The notes below the pieces were generated by a model that saw only the letters and a program-made list of their open reading frames with translations, did not search any database and was not told the DNA's origin. This document shows, piece by piece, positions 53,135 to 64,000 of a DNA stretch of 64,000 nt. How positions within the stretch are numbered: the first letter of the stretch is position 1; each line of letters begins with the position of its first letter. The translations under genes were made by a program, and so were the position numbers. The DNA is from Branchiostoma floridae (taxonomy: Eukaryota; Chordata; Leptocardii; Amphioxiformes; Branchiostomatidae), in contig NC_049979.1 in the NCBI RefSeq assembly GCF_000003815.2, forward strand, positions 6,905,735-6,969,734, in the 5' to 3' direction.

Positions 53135-55260
53135 TGTCCAGTACGTACATCTGGTGTGGTAATCAGCCATAAGATTAAACCGACAACCATCATCTTTCTG
53201 TCCGGACGTCCGTGTGTGACTTGTTTGCTTAGCTTATCCTGTTCATGTCTTGTTGGTAAAGACTCTAAATTCTAATGCAGATACAAAATACGGTGACAAT
53301 GTTGTAGGGCAAAACAATATCCTACGGACCCCATCTTGTACGTCCTGTCATGAGGGATCATGAGGACCGTCAAGCATTTATTGGCGATCGATCATGAAAA
53401 TAATCAACTAGTATCTTGAAGAGAAGACCACGACACACGCCAGTAACAGTAGCTGTAAGCCATACATTGTACATGTATTTTACTCCGTCATCATTGGTGT
53501 GGACACCAGAAAGCTGAAAGGACGCTGAAGTACAGACACTCAACGGTAGGCGACGCTACCAGGCATGCACCCCTACACTATGTAACGTTACAGTACGTAT
53601 ACAAAACAGAGTATATAGTACAATGTATACATGACTCCGAAAAAGGCCAACGAGACCGAAAAATGCCAAGGAGACCAATAACTTTAACACACTTTTTTTT
53701 TTCAATTACATTTTTAGTCTCATATGGCTTTCTATGTATTTAAACTTACAATAAAAAGTTACCGCGGCATAAGTCTAAACACTGACACTAAGAACATGTT
53801 CAAATTTCTGTGTACAGCAATCCACGGAGCCATTACATCCTCCACATGCTCTTATTTCAAAGTGGTTTGGCCTTCTGGCCTTTGAACCAAATATCGCACG
53901 TAGCGTTTGCACATAGCATCGTCTTGCAATCCTTCACTGTCCAACCGTTCTATGACAGGTGATCATTAAATGGTGGTGCTATGAAAAGTGTGCTTTTGGC
54001 CCATGCGGCTGCCTCCATTTCGCCATTGTACTGCCACAAAGGCTTCATATCTGACATTACAGCCGTTTCAAATCTATCTTGGCAACATTGGCCCCGTCGG
54101 ATAATAGACACGAGCAACAATCCCCGGAGCTGCAGGTAAAAAAGACAGGCAACAAATCCGCAGTTTGATGATGTTAGCTGTTCAATCATGACTTGCCAAT
54201 CTCAGCCAGCTCTGGGGGGCTTGGCTATTGCTGAGTTAAAGGTTCTTGAACCTTGAGTTATTCTAATCACGCTGGAGTAGAAGTTTTGTACATTCTCCCT
54301 CTCTTATTTAAGTTATGAAATGCCTTTCTTAAAGTGTTTTATCAAACATTAACCCAAGATATTTTTAGATTCTAAGTAAAAAAAAAAAGCTGGTGAATGT
54401 AGTATTATTCAGTTGAGATACACATCTGCACATTATACACACCATTTTCCTGCTATAGGCAAATTGAAAAATACTTTCACCGCACAATTCAAAGGTATCA
54501 TACTTTAATTATTGTCGATATTTCTTTGTCTTTTGTCCATTATCGTTACGTTTCATAAAAGTCACAACTAGTTTTCCACACTGATGATGTCAGGGGGTTA
54601 TTACGTTCATGTTGAAATGCATAAATCATTAAATGTTGTTGGTTGGGGTTCTGTGCGTGTGAAGAATTGGCGCGTGAAAAAAGTAAGTTCATGAAACATG
54701 TCCGAAAAAGTGCAGTACAAAGTTCTTAGTCAGAAAAATGTTAAGATTTTGCACCTGTTTCCCGAAATCTTTGTTTAAATTTCAGGTCACTTGAGAATAG
54801 ATAGGCTGGCTACCAAGAGATTCGAAACCTTTTGGGAGATTTAAGGTTAAAGGTTCAAATACGATGACACAAAATGGAATTAAGTATCCTATTATTAACT
54901 GAGTATTGCATTCTACACGACAAAACCTTGTTCCCTCCATTTTCAAGGAATTTCTAGTGATTTCTAAATATCAAGTTTGCACACGCAGAAAGAAATTTTG
55001 CACGCGCAAATTTTTCACACAGAAATCCCCATGTTGTTAACGTCGGGACCTGTTCTCTAACAGATGTTGTTCCCTCCTGTGTGTTTTAGTACTGTTGCTG
55101 AGTTAGAGCTATAACGTTAGTTTAAAGGTGTTTTACAGTTCTTGTTTTGTAGCCGCAACCTCATAGACGTTTTCGATCAATGGTACACCTCTTTTAGCTG
55201 ATATTTTATGATCAATGAACAAGACATTGAGGGAGAGGAAAATAAATATTTGGAGTTCCC
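53135..55260. other. Gene-poor intergenic stretch
   Basis: AT-rich sequence with poly-A/T runs and a few short ORFs. No splice-supported exon, RNA gene or known repeat end was found. Confidence 0.45.
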
Positions 55261-55284
55261 GCCACTTTCATTTGTAAGCACTAT

Positions 55285-55518
55285 GACCTCCCTTATTAGG
55301 AAGCGCGAACGCGAAGGCGCGCCAACGGGATGACGTCAGAAGGTCGGAACTGCCCAAGAGGTCGAGCGAGGGGCCTGGAAACCCGAATCCGACGGAACGA
55401 TTTTCTCGTTCTTTACTCCAAGTTCGGGACTTATCGGGTTCTTCAACTGAACCTGGAGGAATTTTTCATTTCGGAGGAAGTCCACCGCTTCGCTGGGGGA
55501 GAAATCGTTTCGTAAGGA
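55285..55518 (+). promoter_or_regulatory. GC-rich island with CRE: candidate promoter and first exon
   Basis: Composition shifts to CG-rich at GAAGCGCGAACGCGAAGGCG, followed by the full CRE TGACGTCA (55331-55338). A good splice donor (TTTCGTAAGG) lies at 55513. An ATG at 55330 opens a 61-codon frame that ends across the donor. This fits a promoter plus first exon of a gene or noncoding RNA, but no downstream exon was identified. Confidence 0.3.
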
Positions 55519-55599
55519 GACGGTGAATGGTATTGCCTACCCCCCCCCCATACGTTGGTTGTGTTGTGCTTTACACATTCTGCCAGGGATGTCGGACGC

Positions 55600-55710
55600 T
55601 TCGGACCTTTACCGACTCGGACCTAGCAATTTCTGGTCAACTCGGACCTAAACCCTGGTCAACTCGGACCTACACCCTGGTCAACTCGGACCTTCGTAAA
55701 CACTCTAGTC
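55600..55710 (+). repeat. Minisatellite of about 22 bp
   Basis: GGTCAACTCGGACCTA-type units are repeated about four times, with CACCCT and AAACCCT spacers. Confidence 0.7.
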
Positions 55711-56264
55711 AACTCGGGCTCAACGTTTCATAGACTGTCACAGTCACTGTATATACCATCCAAAGTATTTTCTTTGTGTAAATAAAAATTCTAAACCGTT
55801 TTCAAACAGGCGCTAGGTGACCGGCAGTGACATCGCCAAAACGTCGGTGTGAGGAGATTCCTGACCATCGATACCTCGACTTGACGTGCTAACAAGGATG
55901 ACGACCCCGAGGAATGCTGGCACAGATCTGAACTTTGAATTATACTATAAAATTAGAACTTTTCTGAGGAAGAAGACCATGTCAAATCTGCGCTGTCACG
56001 TCGGCCATATTTATCGGGTTTAACCAATTGTATAGAGGAAGGAGGGATGTTCTAAGAATCGTCAGTTTCTGTAATTGGTTTTCAAACCCCCTTTTCACTT
56101 TCAATCATGAAAATATTCAGCAAATTACATTAAATATCGTATCTGTTTTAGTGATAATATATCATGTTCGTTGCCTATGTAGTATATGTGACGATTGATA
56201 AAATAAAATTACCAAAGTGGTAAAAATGGAATAGCCTGATGTGACGTCATTTATTCGCGCCATC

Positions 56265-56351
56265 TTTGAATTTTTGAAGGTATTGCACGGTCCGCCCGCA
56301 GTATGTGAGAGGCCAATCCTTCCGTTGTTGACAGAAAAGCCTCGAAAACAA
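56265..56351 (+). other. Candidate untranslated first exon
   Basis: TTCGCGCCATCTTTGAAT, then a GC-richer stretch, then CAAGGTGAG, a strong donor at 56352. GCGCCATCTT-type sequences occur at housekeeping-gene starts (YY1-like CCAT core). No linked exon was identified. Confidence 0.25.
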
Positions 56352-57437
56352 GGTGAGATTTAATGGTGGTAGGTCCGACTTAACTTGGAATCGTTAAAAT
56401 CGACATATTTTACTAAGTTTTCTATCAAAACGATGGAGATTGCAGTGCGGGTGACAGCTTTAAGACTGCGCGCGGGAAAACCGAGCGTTTCCTTAAGTCC
56501 ATATACTTAAACTTAGTTGCACCACGGTGTTTTAAAGCTCTGTTCTCATCCGCGCAGGCTGTTTAAACGGGGTAGAAATATCATTCCTCACCCTAAGAAG
56601 CACCATAATACTATAGTTCCACACTTGTTGATATATTTAAAAAAACTATTATTAAAATAATTATATTTTTGTCTGAAGGATGAAAGGGAGTTACATGTCG
56701 GTTTCCTTTGTCATATGTAGGTTTCCTTTGTTATCAACGTCCAAAAAATATTCACGTTTGATTACCGTCTTTAAACAGGGTTGTGAACGTCGTCAATGAA
56801 ATGTCTGATGCCCTGTCGAATGTTTTAAAATTGTTTGCATCTTCTATGTAGCTTCTGTCCTTGCAGTTCCAGTACATAATGTTAGGGGGCCCCAACTTAC
56901 TTCCACCATACATTGCTGTATATACTATACATCACTTAAAGTATGAAGAACACAACCAACACGTCCAAAGCCATGTTTGTATCTTCAATATAATTTAAAA
57001 TATGAAACTTTTTAATCTGTGGCAATAATATTGGTACCTGAAAGGTGTGGGTGAATCAAAGAAGAAACGCACGTTTAAAAAAAAAGATGCAACGAATATA
57101 CGTCAAATTAGCTAAAATTTGCTAGGGATAAAGGTCGTTTGACACTGAAGTGTCTCTATTTATTGACAGATCTTTATGAGTGACTGATAATTTTATTAAA
57201 AGGATAGTATTACAATCATAAATAATACCTACACTTTCAAATTTGAAGACCATAAACCTGGTGAGAAGAACTGAAGCAAATAAACAACCAACCAACCAGT
57301 CTTTTATTCCTGTATTTTATTATACAGTAACACTGGTGTTACGTCAATGAAGATGGGACATCCAACATCAATTATAAGGTGTCTAAAATCTCTCTCCAAC
57401 AAGATTTCTCCAGTATCACTGATGAAATACATGGTAT

Positions 57438-57505
57438 GGTTGTTTGACACATCTGACCATTTCCAAAATCATATCCAGTTGCTTGAGTAACTGTTTTTTG
57501 GTGTA
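57438..57505 (+). repeat. Dispersed short repeat, fragment
   Basis: ATCTGACCATTTCCAAAATC, then ATATCCAGTTGCTTGAGTAAC, truncated relative to the copy at 678-810. Confidence 0.75.
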
Positions 57506-57814
57506 ACACTACTGTTAACATTGAAATCATTATAGATAGAATAAGATGAGCATTTCTTTCCACAAATAAAACCGTTTTCATTCTGTCAGTCTAGAATACT
57601 AGGACCTGTTGCCTGCACATGTGTACAAATTAAGCTGTTCAAATTAAAAGAAAACAATTACATCTTCATTTATCTTTCTACATCTACCTGTAAATGTAAT
57701 GAACAAAGCTCCTGTCAGAACATAACACTAGGGGTGGTGTCTTTGACCTATCATGGCTGGTGGTGGTGATAGTACAAAAAATGTTGCAATGAAAATGAAA
57801 TATTAAAAATAAAT

Positions 57815-57950
57815 CTAATACTTTGGCACATCTCTATTCTGATCTTCATCTGCAAACCGACTGTGGAAGGATGCATGTTGAACCATAAAAGGAGACTGGA
57901 AGGGACGCCTGGATGATGATGATGGAGGAGAAGAGCCATGAATGTTCTTG
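57815..57950 (-). CDS. Possible C-terminal exon, unrecognised
   Basis: The minus strand reads NIHGSSPPSSSSRRPFQSPF, then MVQHASFHSRFADEDQNRDV and a stop at 57817-57815. The Ser/Arg/Pro-rich then acidic tail looks protein-like. A TAA just upstream in the same frame requires an acceptor at about 57950, which is weak (CTTGAAG). Treat as speculative. Confidence 0.2.
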
Positions 57951-58234
57951 AAAACTTCAAGACGAGATGATGATTAGACTCCCTGAAAGCAAAGAAAAAA
58001 TGCCATTAAAACTGACACACCTATTGTAAATCCATGTCCTGTGCAACTAGTAGAGTGTTGACATAATTTTGTGTTGTACCTGCAGTAATTGACAAAGACA
58101 TTCATGAAGATATACCAAAAGTCAACAAAGGGCATATAGTGTTTGCCGTTGTGTAATGAAGTGAACTATTGGCCAAAATACAAAGTGTTTTCCAGATCCA
58201 CTGAAGAGTGCTTATGAAATGTTTAAAATGTATA

Positions 58235-58571
58235 CTGGGCTCGAAATTCATTTTGGGGATTAGGTGCACTGGTGCACCCAGCTTAAAAAATTGGGTGCAC
58301 CAAAATTTTTTTGGATGCACCACTTAAATTTTACGTAGAATGTCAGAAAAACCTAATAACAAAACATAGTTACAAGCTATCAAATTCTTAAACAAGTACC
58401 ATGACAGACATTTTTATTATCTTTCTAACCCTTAGATGTCAAGAATATGATGTATACTTGTACACGTTGATATCTTATACATAAACCCAAGAAAATATTT
58501 GCACCTACAGAAAATAATTGGATGCACAGCTCCAATTTTGGGTGCACATGCACCCAGTATTTTGAGCCCTG
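58235..58571 (-). mobile_element. Short TIR element, relative of 16679-17031
   Basis: Ends are CTGGGCTCGAAATTCA and TATTTTGAGCCCTG, with GGTGCACC-type motifs inside each end (GGTGCACTGGTGCACCCAGC). It is inverted relative to the spastin-intron copy. Confidence 0.65.
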
Positions 58572-59849
58572 AGTATACAGTATAGTATTATATTTGTGTC
58601 AATAGTCACCTACTTGTGTTTTAATGGGTAGGAAACATATGTCAACAAAAAAAGATATGCTACCATTTATCATAACAGCATTATCCCACTTTCTTATTAA
58701 TTACACAAATCATGTTATTACCTACATACATGTTACTTGTATTCATATCTATTGATGCTCCTATTGAACCAAGTTACTGCACAATTCAAATGCAAAACAC
58801 CCTCATTGACTATGCAAACCGAGCCCTCATTCACATAAATTTACATATCATTAAGTCAGTCTTTACCACAGTTACGAGGGGTGATCAATAAGTTCTCTGC
58901 CTCACCCCGAAATAATAAGCACAACTCAGATTTCAAAGCATAGATGTCAAGTCTAAAGTCTTATATGAATGTGTACCAAAATTCAAATTATTGTAATCAT
59001 TACTTTGCAGGTGACACCCAATAATGTTAGGTAAGGGAGAAGGAAAAAACATCAACAATTGCGGGTCAACTTGCTCTGCTGAAAGTCAGACACCCACTTC
59101 TTTCTGCTTGCAATGGGGAAATCGAACATCTTGACAATGTCTTTTGACCATAACAAAGAATTTACAGCCATTTTAGGGGTTGAAATCCTACCAGAGGCTA
59201 TAATAACCTTCAAAGCCATGAACGAATCAAGTACAATCATCAGCCTACAACACAAAATATTTCCCCATTTTGGTACTTTCCTGTCAATGTTGACCGTTTC
59301 CGAAGAAAGAAAAAATTCTTGCTTTTTTTTCTGAAATCAGCCAAAAATTAAAGCGCACGCTGATGTCATCCGTAAAATTTACTTGCTGTGGCCTTAGATA
59401 GATACTTAGGGGTAGTAGGTGTACTCTCCAAGCAGAGATTTGGCTCCGGCTGGTTTTCCTTGCTTGTATTTTAGCCTTTTCTTGACAGGCTTTAGTGAAT
59501 AGCGGCGAGTCTGTGGAAGAGGTACAGGAAATCTTGGATAACAGGGAGTCTGTGGTAGAGGTAGTACCGGAAATCACTTAACAAAAACATCAGCTGTCCT
59601 GCTACAATAATCCATCTAGCAAAGACATATTACTATCAAAAGCATAACTTCCTTGGCGAAGATATGATGCCAGCGACAAGTCTTGCTCTGCTCACTTTGT
59701 TTTAACTGAGGTTTTCTATTGCTCCAGAGCTTAACTGCTGTGCTTCAGAAATCTCAAGTCTTTTTTTTGTCTCACCAGACAACAGTCTACTTTAATAGCA
59801 CTACATTAAATTTGGTTGCTTGATCTAACCATGCTACCAGATTTGCCAA
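58572..59849. other. Intergenic sequence with a foldback-family end
   Basis: AT-rich sequence. TACTCTCCAAGCAGAGATTT at 59421 is one end of the foldback family. Just after it, TTCTTGACAG at 59488 precedes an open frame (ALVNSGESVEEVQEILDNRE and on to TAA at about 59580) that could be an exon or chance. No gene is supported. Confidence 0.4.
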
Positions 59850-60179
59850 TACAGTCAAACCTGCCCGAGCGACCACCTCCTCTCGGCGACCACCTGGCCA
59901 TTTCGACCCCTTTTTCTCGGTCCCGATTTTTTTTCCCATGGACGTAAGCATTAAGCGTCCTTTTCTCAGCGACCACCTGGCCATTTCGACCGCTTTTTCT
60001 CGGTCCCGATTTTTTCCCCATTGACGTAAGCATTAAGCGGCCTTTTCTCAGCATTTAAAAAGCTGAGTTTTTCATCCATTGTAATGCAAAAGTTTCAACA
60101 GATTCAACATTTCTGTACTGTTACTTGAGTCCAAAGTGGAGTATTTTTGACAAACATGTCTGCAGATCTGTGTGTATGG

Positions 60180-60625
60180 CTATCTGTGTGTGTGTGCGTG
60201 TGTGTGTGTATGTGTGTGTGTTTGTGTGTGTGTTTGACTGTGTGTTTGACAGTGCGTGTGTGTGTGTGTGTTTGACAGTGTGTGTGTGTGTGAATGATAG
60301 TGTGTGTGTGACTGTGTGTGTGTGTGTATATGACAATGTTTGATTGTGAGTGTGTGTGATTGTGAGTGTGTGTGCGCGTATGACCTGTGTGTAAGACTGT
60401 GTGTGTGTGTGATTGCGGGTGTGTGTGATTGTGCGTGGAATTGTGTGTTTGTGTGTGTGTGTGTAGATGACAGTGTGTGATTGTGAGTGTGTGTGTGTGT
60501 GTGCACGTATGACTGTGTGTATGACTGTGTGTGTGTGATTGTGTGCATGTGTCCATCTGTGTGTTGTGTATGTGTGCTTCTGAGTGTCTGACTGTGTGTG
60601 TGTGTGTGTGTGTGTGTGGAAGGGT
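60180..60625. repeat. GT-rich microsatellite
   Basis: Hundreds of bases of GT, TGAC and TGAT-interrupted repeats inside the 2-kb TIR element. The 304-codon His/Thr-rich minus-strand frame is a repeat artefact. Confidence 0.9.
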
Positions 60626-60699
60626 CACAAAGTGATATGGGTAAGGGGGTGAAGTCTGCCATCCCTTACCTGGCATTTTGAACTCCTGGGACAGAAGCA

Positions 60700-61060
60700 A
60701 AGTCAGCCATCTGAAGAGATAAAACTGCGGTCTGACACCTCGGTCCTCCTGCACACACAAACAAACAAACAACATCAGCCATCTGAAGAGGTAAAACTGC
60801 GGTCTGACACCTCGATCCTCCTGTACACACAAACAAACAAACAAACAAACAAAAACAACATCAGCTATCTGAAGAGGTAAAACTGCGGTCTGACACCTGG
60901 GTCCTCCTGCACACACAAACAAACAAACAAACAAACAAATAAACAACATTAGCCATCTGAAGAGGTAAAACTGCAGTCTGACACCTCCGTCCTTCTGTAC
61001 ACATAAACAAACAAACAAACAAAAACAACATTAGCCATTTGAACAGGTAAAGCTGTGATC
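60700..61060. repeat. Minisatellite of about 75-90 bp, five units
   Basis: Each unit has CAGCCATCTGAAGAGGTAAA, then ACTGCGGTCTGACACC, then a CACACAAACAAACAAA tract of variable length. Starts are near 60705, 60777, 60861, 60951 and 61030. Confidence 0.85.
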
Positions 61061-61199
61061 CACATGGCAATCCTCGACGTGCAGAAATTGTACCATGTAG
61101 GAATTCTCCTGTCACAGGAACATATAGATCTATACCTCTGAATGGCCCAATTCCAAACTTATGAAACCTGAAGCCATATCCACATCTCACAATGTGTTT

Positions 61200-61425
61200 C
61201 TTCTACAGAGTTAAGTCCTTCTGGATGGAATTAAGAAGCTTCAGCAGGTTTAAGAAGCTTTAGCATGTTTAAGACGTCTGAGTTCCTTACCAGACATTTC
61301 CAGAGTTGCTGGTAGTGTTAGGAGTTCTGTACAGAATTAAGAAATTGTAGCAGCTTCAAGAAGCTGTAGCATGCAGGTTTAAGAAGCTGTATTCAGGTTT
61401 AAGACGTCTGAGTTCCTTGAGGTTA
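61200..61425. repeat. Diverged direct repeats of about 150 bp
   Basis: The run TTTAAGACGTCTGAGTTCCTT occurs at about 61268 and 61397, with AAGAAGCTT(C/T)AGCA-like motifs between. Confidence 0.6.
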
Positions 61426-61853
61426 TCATCGATTTTTTCTAATAACTAGCGTGATTTTGTGTCGAAATCGTTGTAAGAAAATCCGAATTTAGTTGTTACA
61501 TAAGTTTTTAAAAAATCTATATCATTATAAAGTGAATGCATGGTAAAACGTATATAGCCTCATACTTTTTAAGAAAGATCTGTGTAGCTCATACCTTTTT
61601 AAGAAAGATCTGTGTGAGTGCTTTAGTCCAACTGTAATGTACATTCACCCGTGGGTGAGCATGCTATCGGGACGTACCGGGCATCGAATTCGTGCGTGCA
61701 ACGTGCTTGCTATTTGCCATTAAACACAACGGAAACCATTTATACTTTGCATCGGGCATGTTTGAGTTGATTCTCTTTCTCCGCGACCACCTGTCCAAAT
61801 CGATTGTTTTTTGCCAGTCCCCAAGGTCGTCGTCTTGGGCAGGTTTGACTGTA

Positions 61854-62646
61854 GTTCACTTCATAAAAAAAATAATAACATCAGATAAAACCTTGTCAAT
61901 AACAATGGCATAACAATAGAGGAATTCAATTTAAAACCGACCAAGCAGGTGTTAGTTGGGAAGACTGCCACCAAATTGCCCCTACATTTCCAGTGCATGA
62001 TACTATCTTTAGGGCCCAAATCTACAACAGCTGACAACACGACGTGCGAAAAAACTCATTCACTCACTCAGTTCCGCTTGCTACTGGGAAACTGGAGCAT
62101 GGCACCCTGGTATTCAGATCTCCAGACCGTTCTGTTGCTGGTTGCCTTCCAGGCTGTGGTAATGGTGAGGCCAGCTACTAAAAACGAACAGAGAAAATCT
62201 TGCAACATCTGCTTGGCAATATCCAATTACCAAACTACATAAAAATACAAAACTACATATCAACTCGGACGTACCCTGAAATTGATTTTTGTAATTTCTA
62301 ATAAAATGTTGGTGTGATCAATACTAACATGGCTTAGTCTGATTCTTTACCCCTCAAAAACAAGTGGATTGACACAAAAATGATGTTATCTATTGTACAC
62401 GTAGTTACTGAGATACTGACAAAACACTATTTTTCGAAATGATTGTCTTAATTTGCATATTGTACGCCTATTCAGCACAAAGTGGTAAGTGTGCAAGTGG
62501 TATTTTGCACGCTTGCCTTTCTTGTTAATAACAATGGCCTAAAAGCATTCATCATGTAAAACGATCTTCATACATACAACCAGGCAAATGTATATAGAAC
62601 ACAAATACAACACACCTACAACAACAACCATTAATACTTATAAACA
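61854..62646. other. Intergenic sequence
   Basis: Contains a 97-codon ORF (61949-62242) with no conserved features. Nothing else is recognised. Confidence 0.4.
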
Positions 62647-63616
62647 ACTAGATTTCGGCGATCTCATACCTCCATGAATATTGAGAGCTTTTGTGAATTT
62701 CATGCAATTAATTAACACATTAACATAATTTATGCATGGTGTTATTCATCATTGACTAACACACACATGTCAAAATTATAAAAGCATTAATCAAAAGAAA
62801 ATCAATGGGCGGTTTTGCAATTTTTACATAAATTATGCAAATTAGTTCTTCATTACCGTATTAGGTTTCTGCTTATATTAGACCTATCATAATTAACAAG
62901 TGTTACATTTATTGAACTCCAGTTATTGCAAACAATGGAATTATACAATTCCCTCATTAATTATACAAATTAAGTCCTCATTTGCATAACATGCATATCA
63001 TTATGAACATCTTGCCCAAACTACCTGCATGCCTAAAATGATGCCAATCCGTCGTTCCTTTCTGCAGTTATCCTCTTTGAAGTGTCTTGACAAAAATGCC
63101 CCTGCAGTTCTGAAACTTGTCCCATTTTTTTTTATGGCACTAAAAGCTATCTACCACCTAAATGTCAAGACCATAGCATATCTGGAACAAGAGATACATT
63201 GAAAAAACTGCTATTATAAAATATTCTCATTGATTATGCAAATGTACTCCTATTTTGCATAATTAGTATCTTATCATGTACAACATTGTCTAAGGTACCT
63301 ACACACCAAAATCATGAAAATCCGTTGTTCCCTTCTTGAGTTATCCTCTTCATTAGTTTTTGACAAAAATGCCCCTGCTATCCCAAAACTAGATGCTAGG
63401 GGGCCCAAACTTATGTCATTTCTTCCTGAGCACAAGAGCTATCTAATACTAGTGACCATAGCATGTTCAGAACACCGAGATAGCAAAACCGGAAGTTGCG
63501 CTGCAGTACCAAGGGGAGCCACTAGGGGGCCCAGAATCTAATCATTTCCAGCTTTCATCACACACTACCAACACACCAAGTATGAAACCAATCCACCCAG
63601 CCGTTCTTGAGTTTCT
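62647..63616 (+). mobile_element. About 0.97-kb copy 2 of the 14094-15170 element, 3' truncated
   Basis: It begins ACTAGATTTCGGCGATCTCA and follows copy 1 nearly throughout. Homology stops at CCGTTCTTGAGTTT, before the (ACAG)n tract and the right inverted end. Small internal deletions are present. Confidence 0.7.
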
Positions 63617-63709
63617 TCCCACAACTTTTATAATAAAACTGCAACTTGAAGTAAAATTTGTGTACTTTGATCTCAACAGTATCACACAGCATCTGACTGC
63701 ATTGCACGC

Positions 63710-63807
63710 ATGGCCTCTCACCTTCTGTACCCCTGCGGGACGTGCAGGCAGACAACCGTAGGCACAGACTGCCTACTATGCTCTACATGTGAGGAATGGG
63801 TACACAT
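63710..63807 (+). CDS. Candidate first coding exon with half a PHD-like zinc finger (runs off the window)
   Basis: ATG GCC starts a frame reading MASHLLYPCGTCRQTTVGTD then CLLCSTCEEWVH, to a consensus donor ATGTAAGTA at 63806-63814. The spacing Cys-x2-Cys, Cys-x2-Cys, Trp-x-His is that of the first part of a PHD finger. It may start a cellular PHD protein. PHD fingers also occur in ORF1 of some LINEs, which is plausible here beside repeats. A possible acceptor (CTCAACAG) lies at about 63679. Confidence 0.4.
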
Positions 63808-64000
63808 GTAAGTATGTACTTACTTACGTCTTAGTTACATTATTTGCATAATGTATAATTAGGGGATACTATATAGCATAAATTCCATATAGGTACTTGC
63901 AACATTTGTAGTGAGGAAGATCATTGACAGACATATGCAAACGAGCATCTAATCTGCATTCTTAAAAGAGAAGTTACATATGGCAGGATTACAAAAATGT

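Larger units (their letters stand above)
59850..61853. mobile_element. 2-kb pogo/Tigger-like TIR element, non-autonomous
   Basis: The left end CAGTCAAACCTGCCCGAGCG and the inverse right end GGGCAGGTTTGACTG (61837-61851) share at least 15 bp. Both are flanked by TA (59850-59851 and 61852-61853), the target duplication of Tc1/mariner-pogo elements. CGACCACC follows the end motif on both sides. No transposase frame exists. The interior holds a duplicated segment of about 92 bp (59876-60053), a GT microsatellite and a minisatellite. Confidence 0.7.

Noticed and set aside
60104-61018. 304-codon His/Thr-rich minus-strand protein
   Set aside because: Translation of GT microsatellite and minisatellite units.
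61949-62242. 97-codon ORF
   Set aside because: No conserved motif or context; it lies in repeat-rich intergenic DNA.
63314-63541. 75-codon ORF
   Set aside because: It lies inside the second copy of the 1-kb non-autonomous element, and the same pseudo-frame is seen in copy 1.

Overview
This window is animal nuclear DNA: every protein-coding locus is split by GT-AG introns, and the proteins belong to metazoan families. Ortholog content, short introns, heavy dispersed-repeat load and a muscle-like actin next to chordate-type genes suggest a lancelet (Branchiostoma, amphioxus). That assignment is inference from recall of lancelet genes and repeats, not a search result. A run of 100 Ns (26496-26595) marks an assembly gap.

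Layout. 65-1678 (+): last three exons of the MYST acetyltransferase KAT5/Tip60. 2861-19148 (+): a complete 16-exon spastin gene (624 codons). 22722-25838 (-): a complete 7-exon PNO1 gene, the ribosome-assembly KH protein. 26233-37498 (+): a complete 21-exon ABCD4 lysosomal cobalamin transporter gene, divergent from PNO1 across about 0.4 kb. 39775-41432 (+): a two-exon actin gene with TATA and CArG-like promoter elements. 42887-52757 (+): a 19-exon gene for a large secreted protein of about 1,030 residues that I do not recognise. 53-64 kb: mostly gene-poor repeat landscape, with candidate first exons near 55.3 and 56.3 kb and a PHD-like exon at the right edge (63710-63807).

The genes look like independent neighbours rather than a pathway. 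The notable structure is where repeats meet genes. ABCD4 exon 12 ends in a 54-bp minisatellite that carries the exon end plus its splice donor. This gives 18 identical in-frame donors in a row; each further donor would add 18 residues just before the ATP-binding domain. ABCD4 intron 3 likewise ends in a 101-bp tandem array whose last unit carries the real acceptor. Spastin keeps a weak first AUG, a strong AUG at codon 85 and an overlapping upstream ORF, the arrangement expected for two isoforms.

Mobile elements include several families of short terminal-inverted-repeat or foldback elements with two to five copies here, two tRNA-like SINE heads, two LINE 3' ends, and a 2-kb pogo/Tigger-like element filled with tandem repeats. 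All coordinates and splice sites were read by eye. Exon phases were checked to join in frame for every gene except the exon 1-2 junction of the secreted-protein gene.
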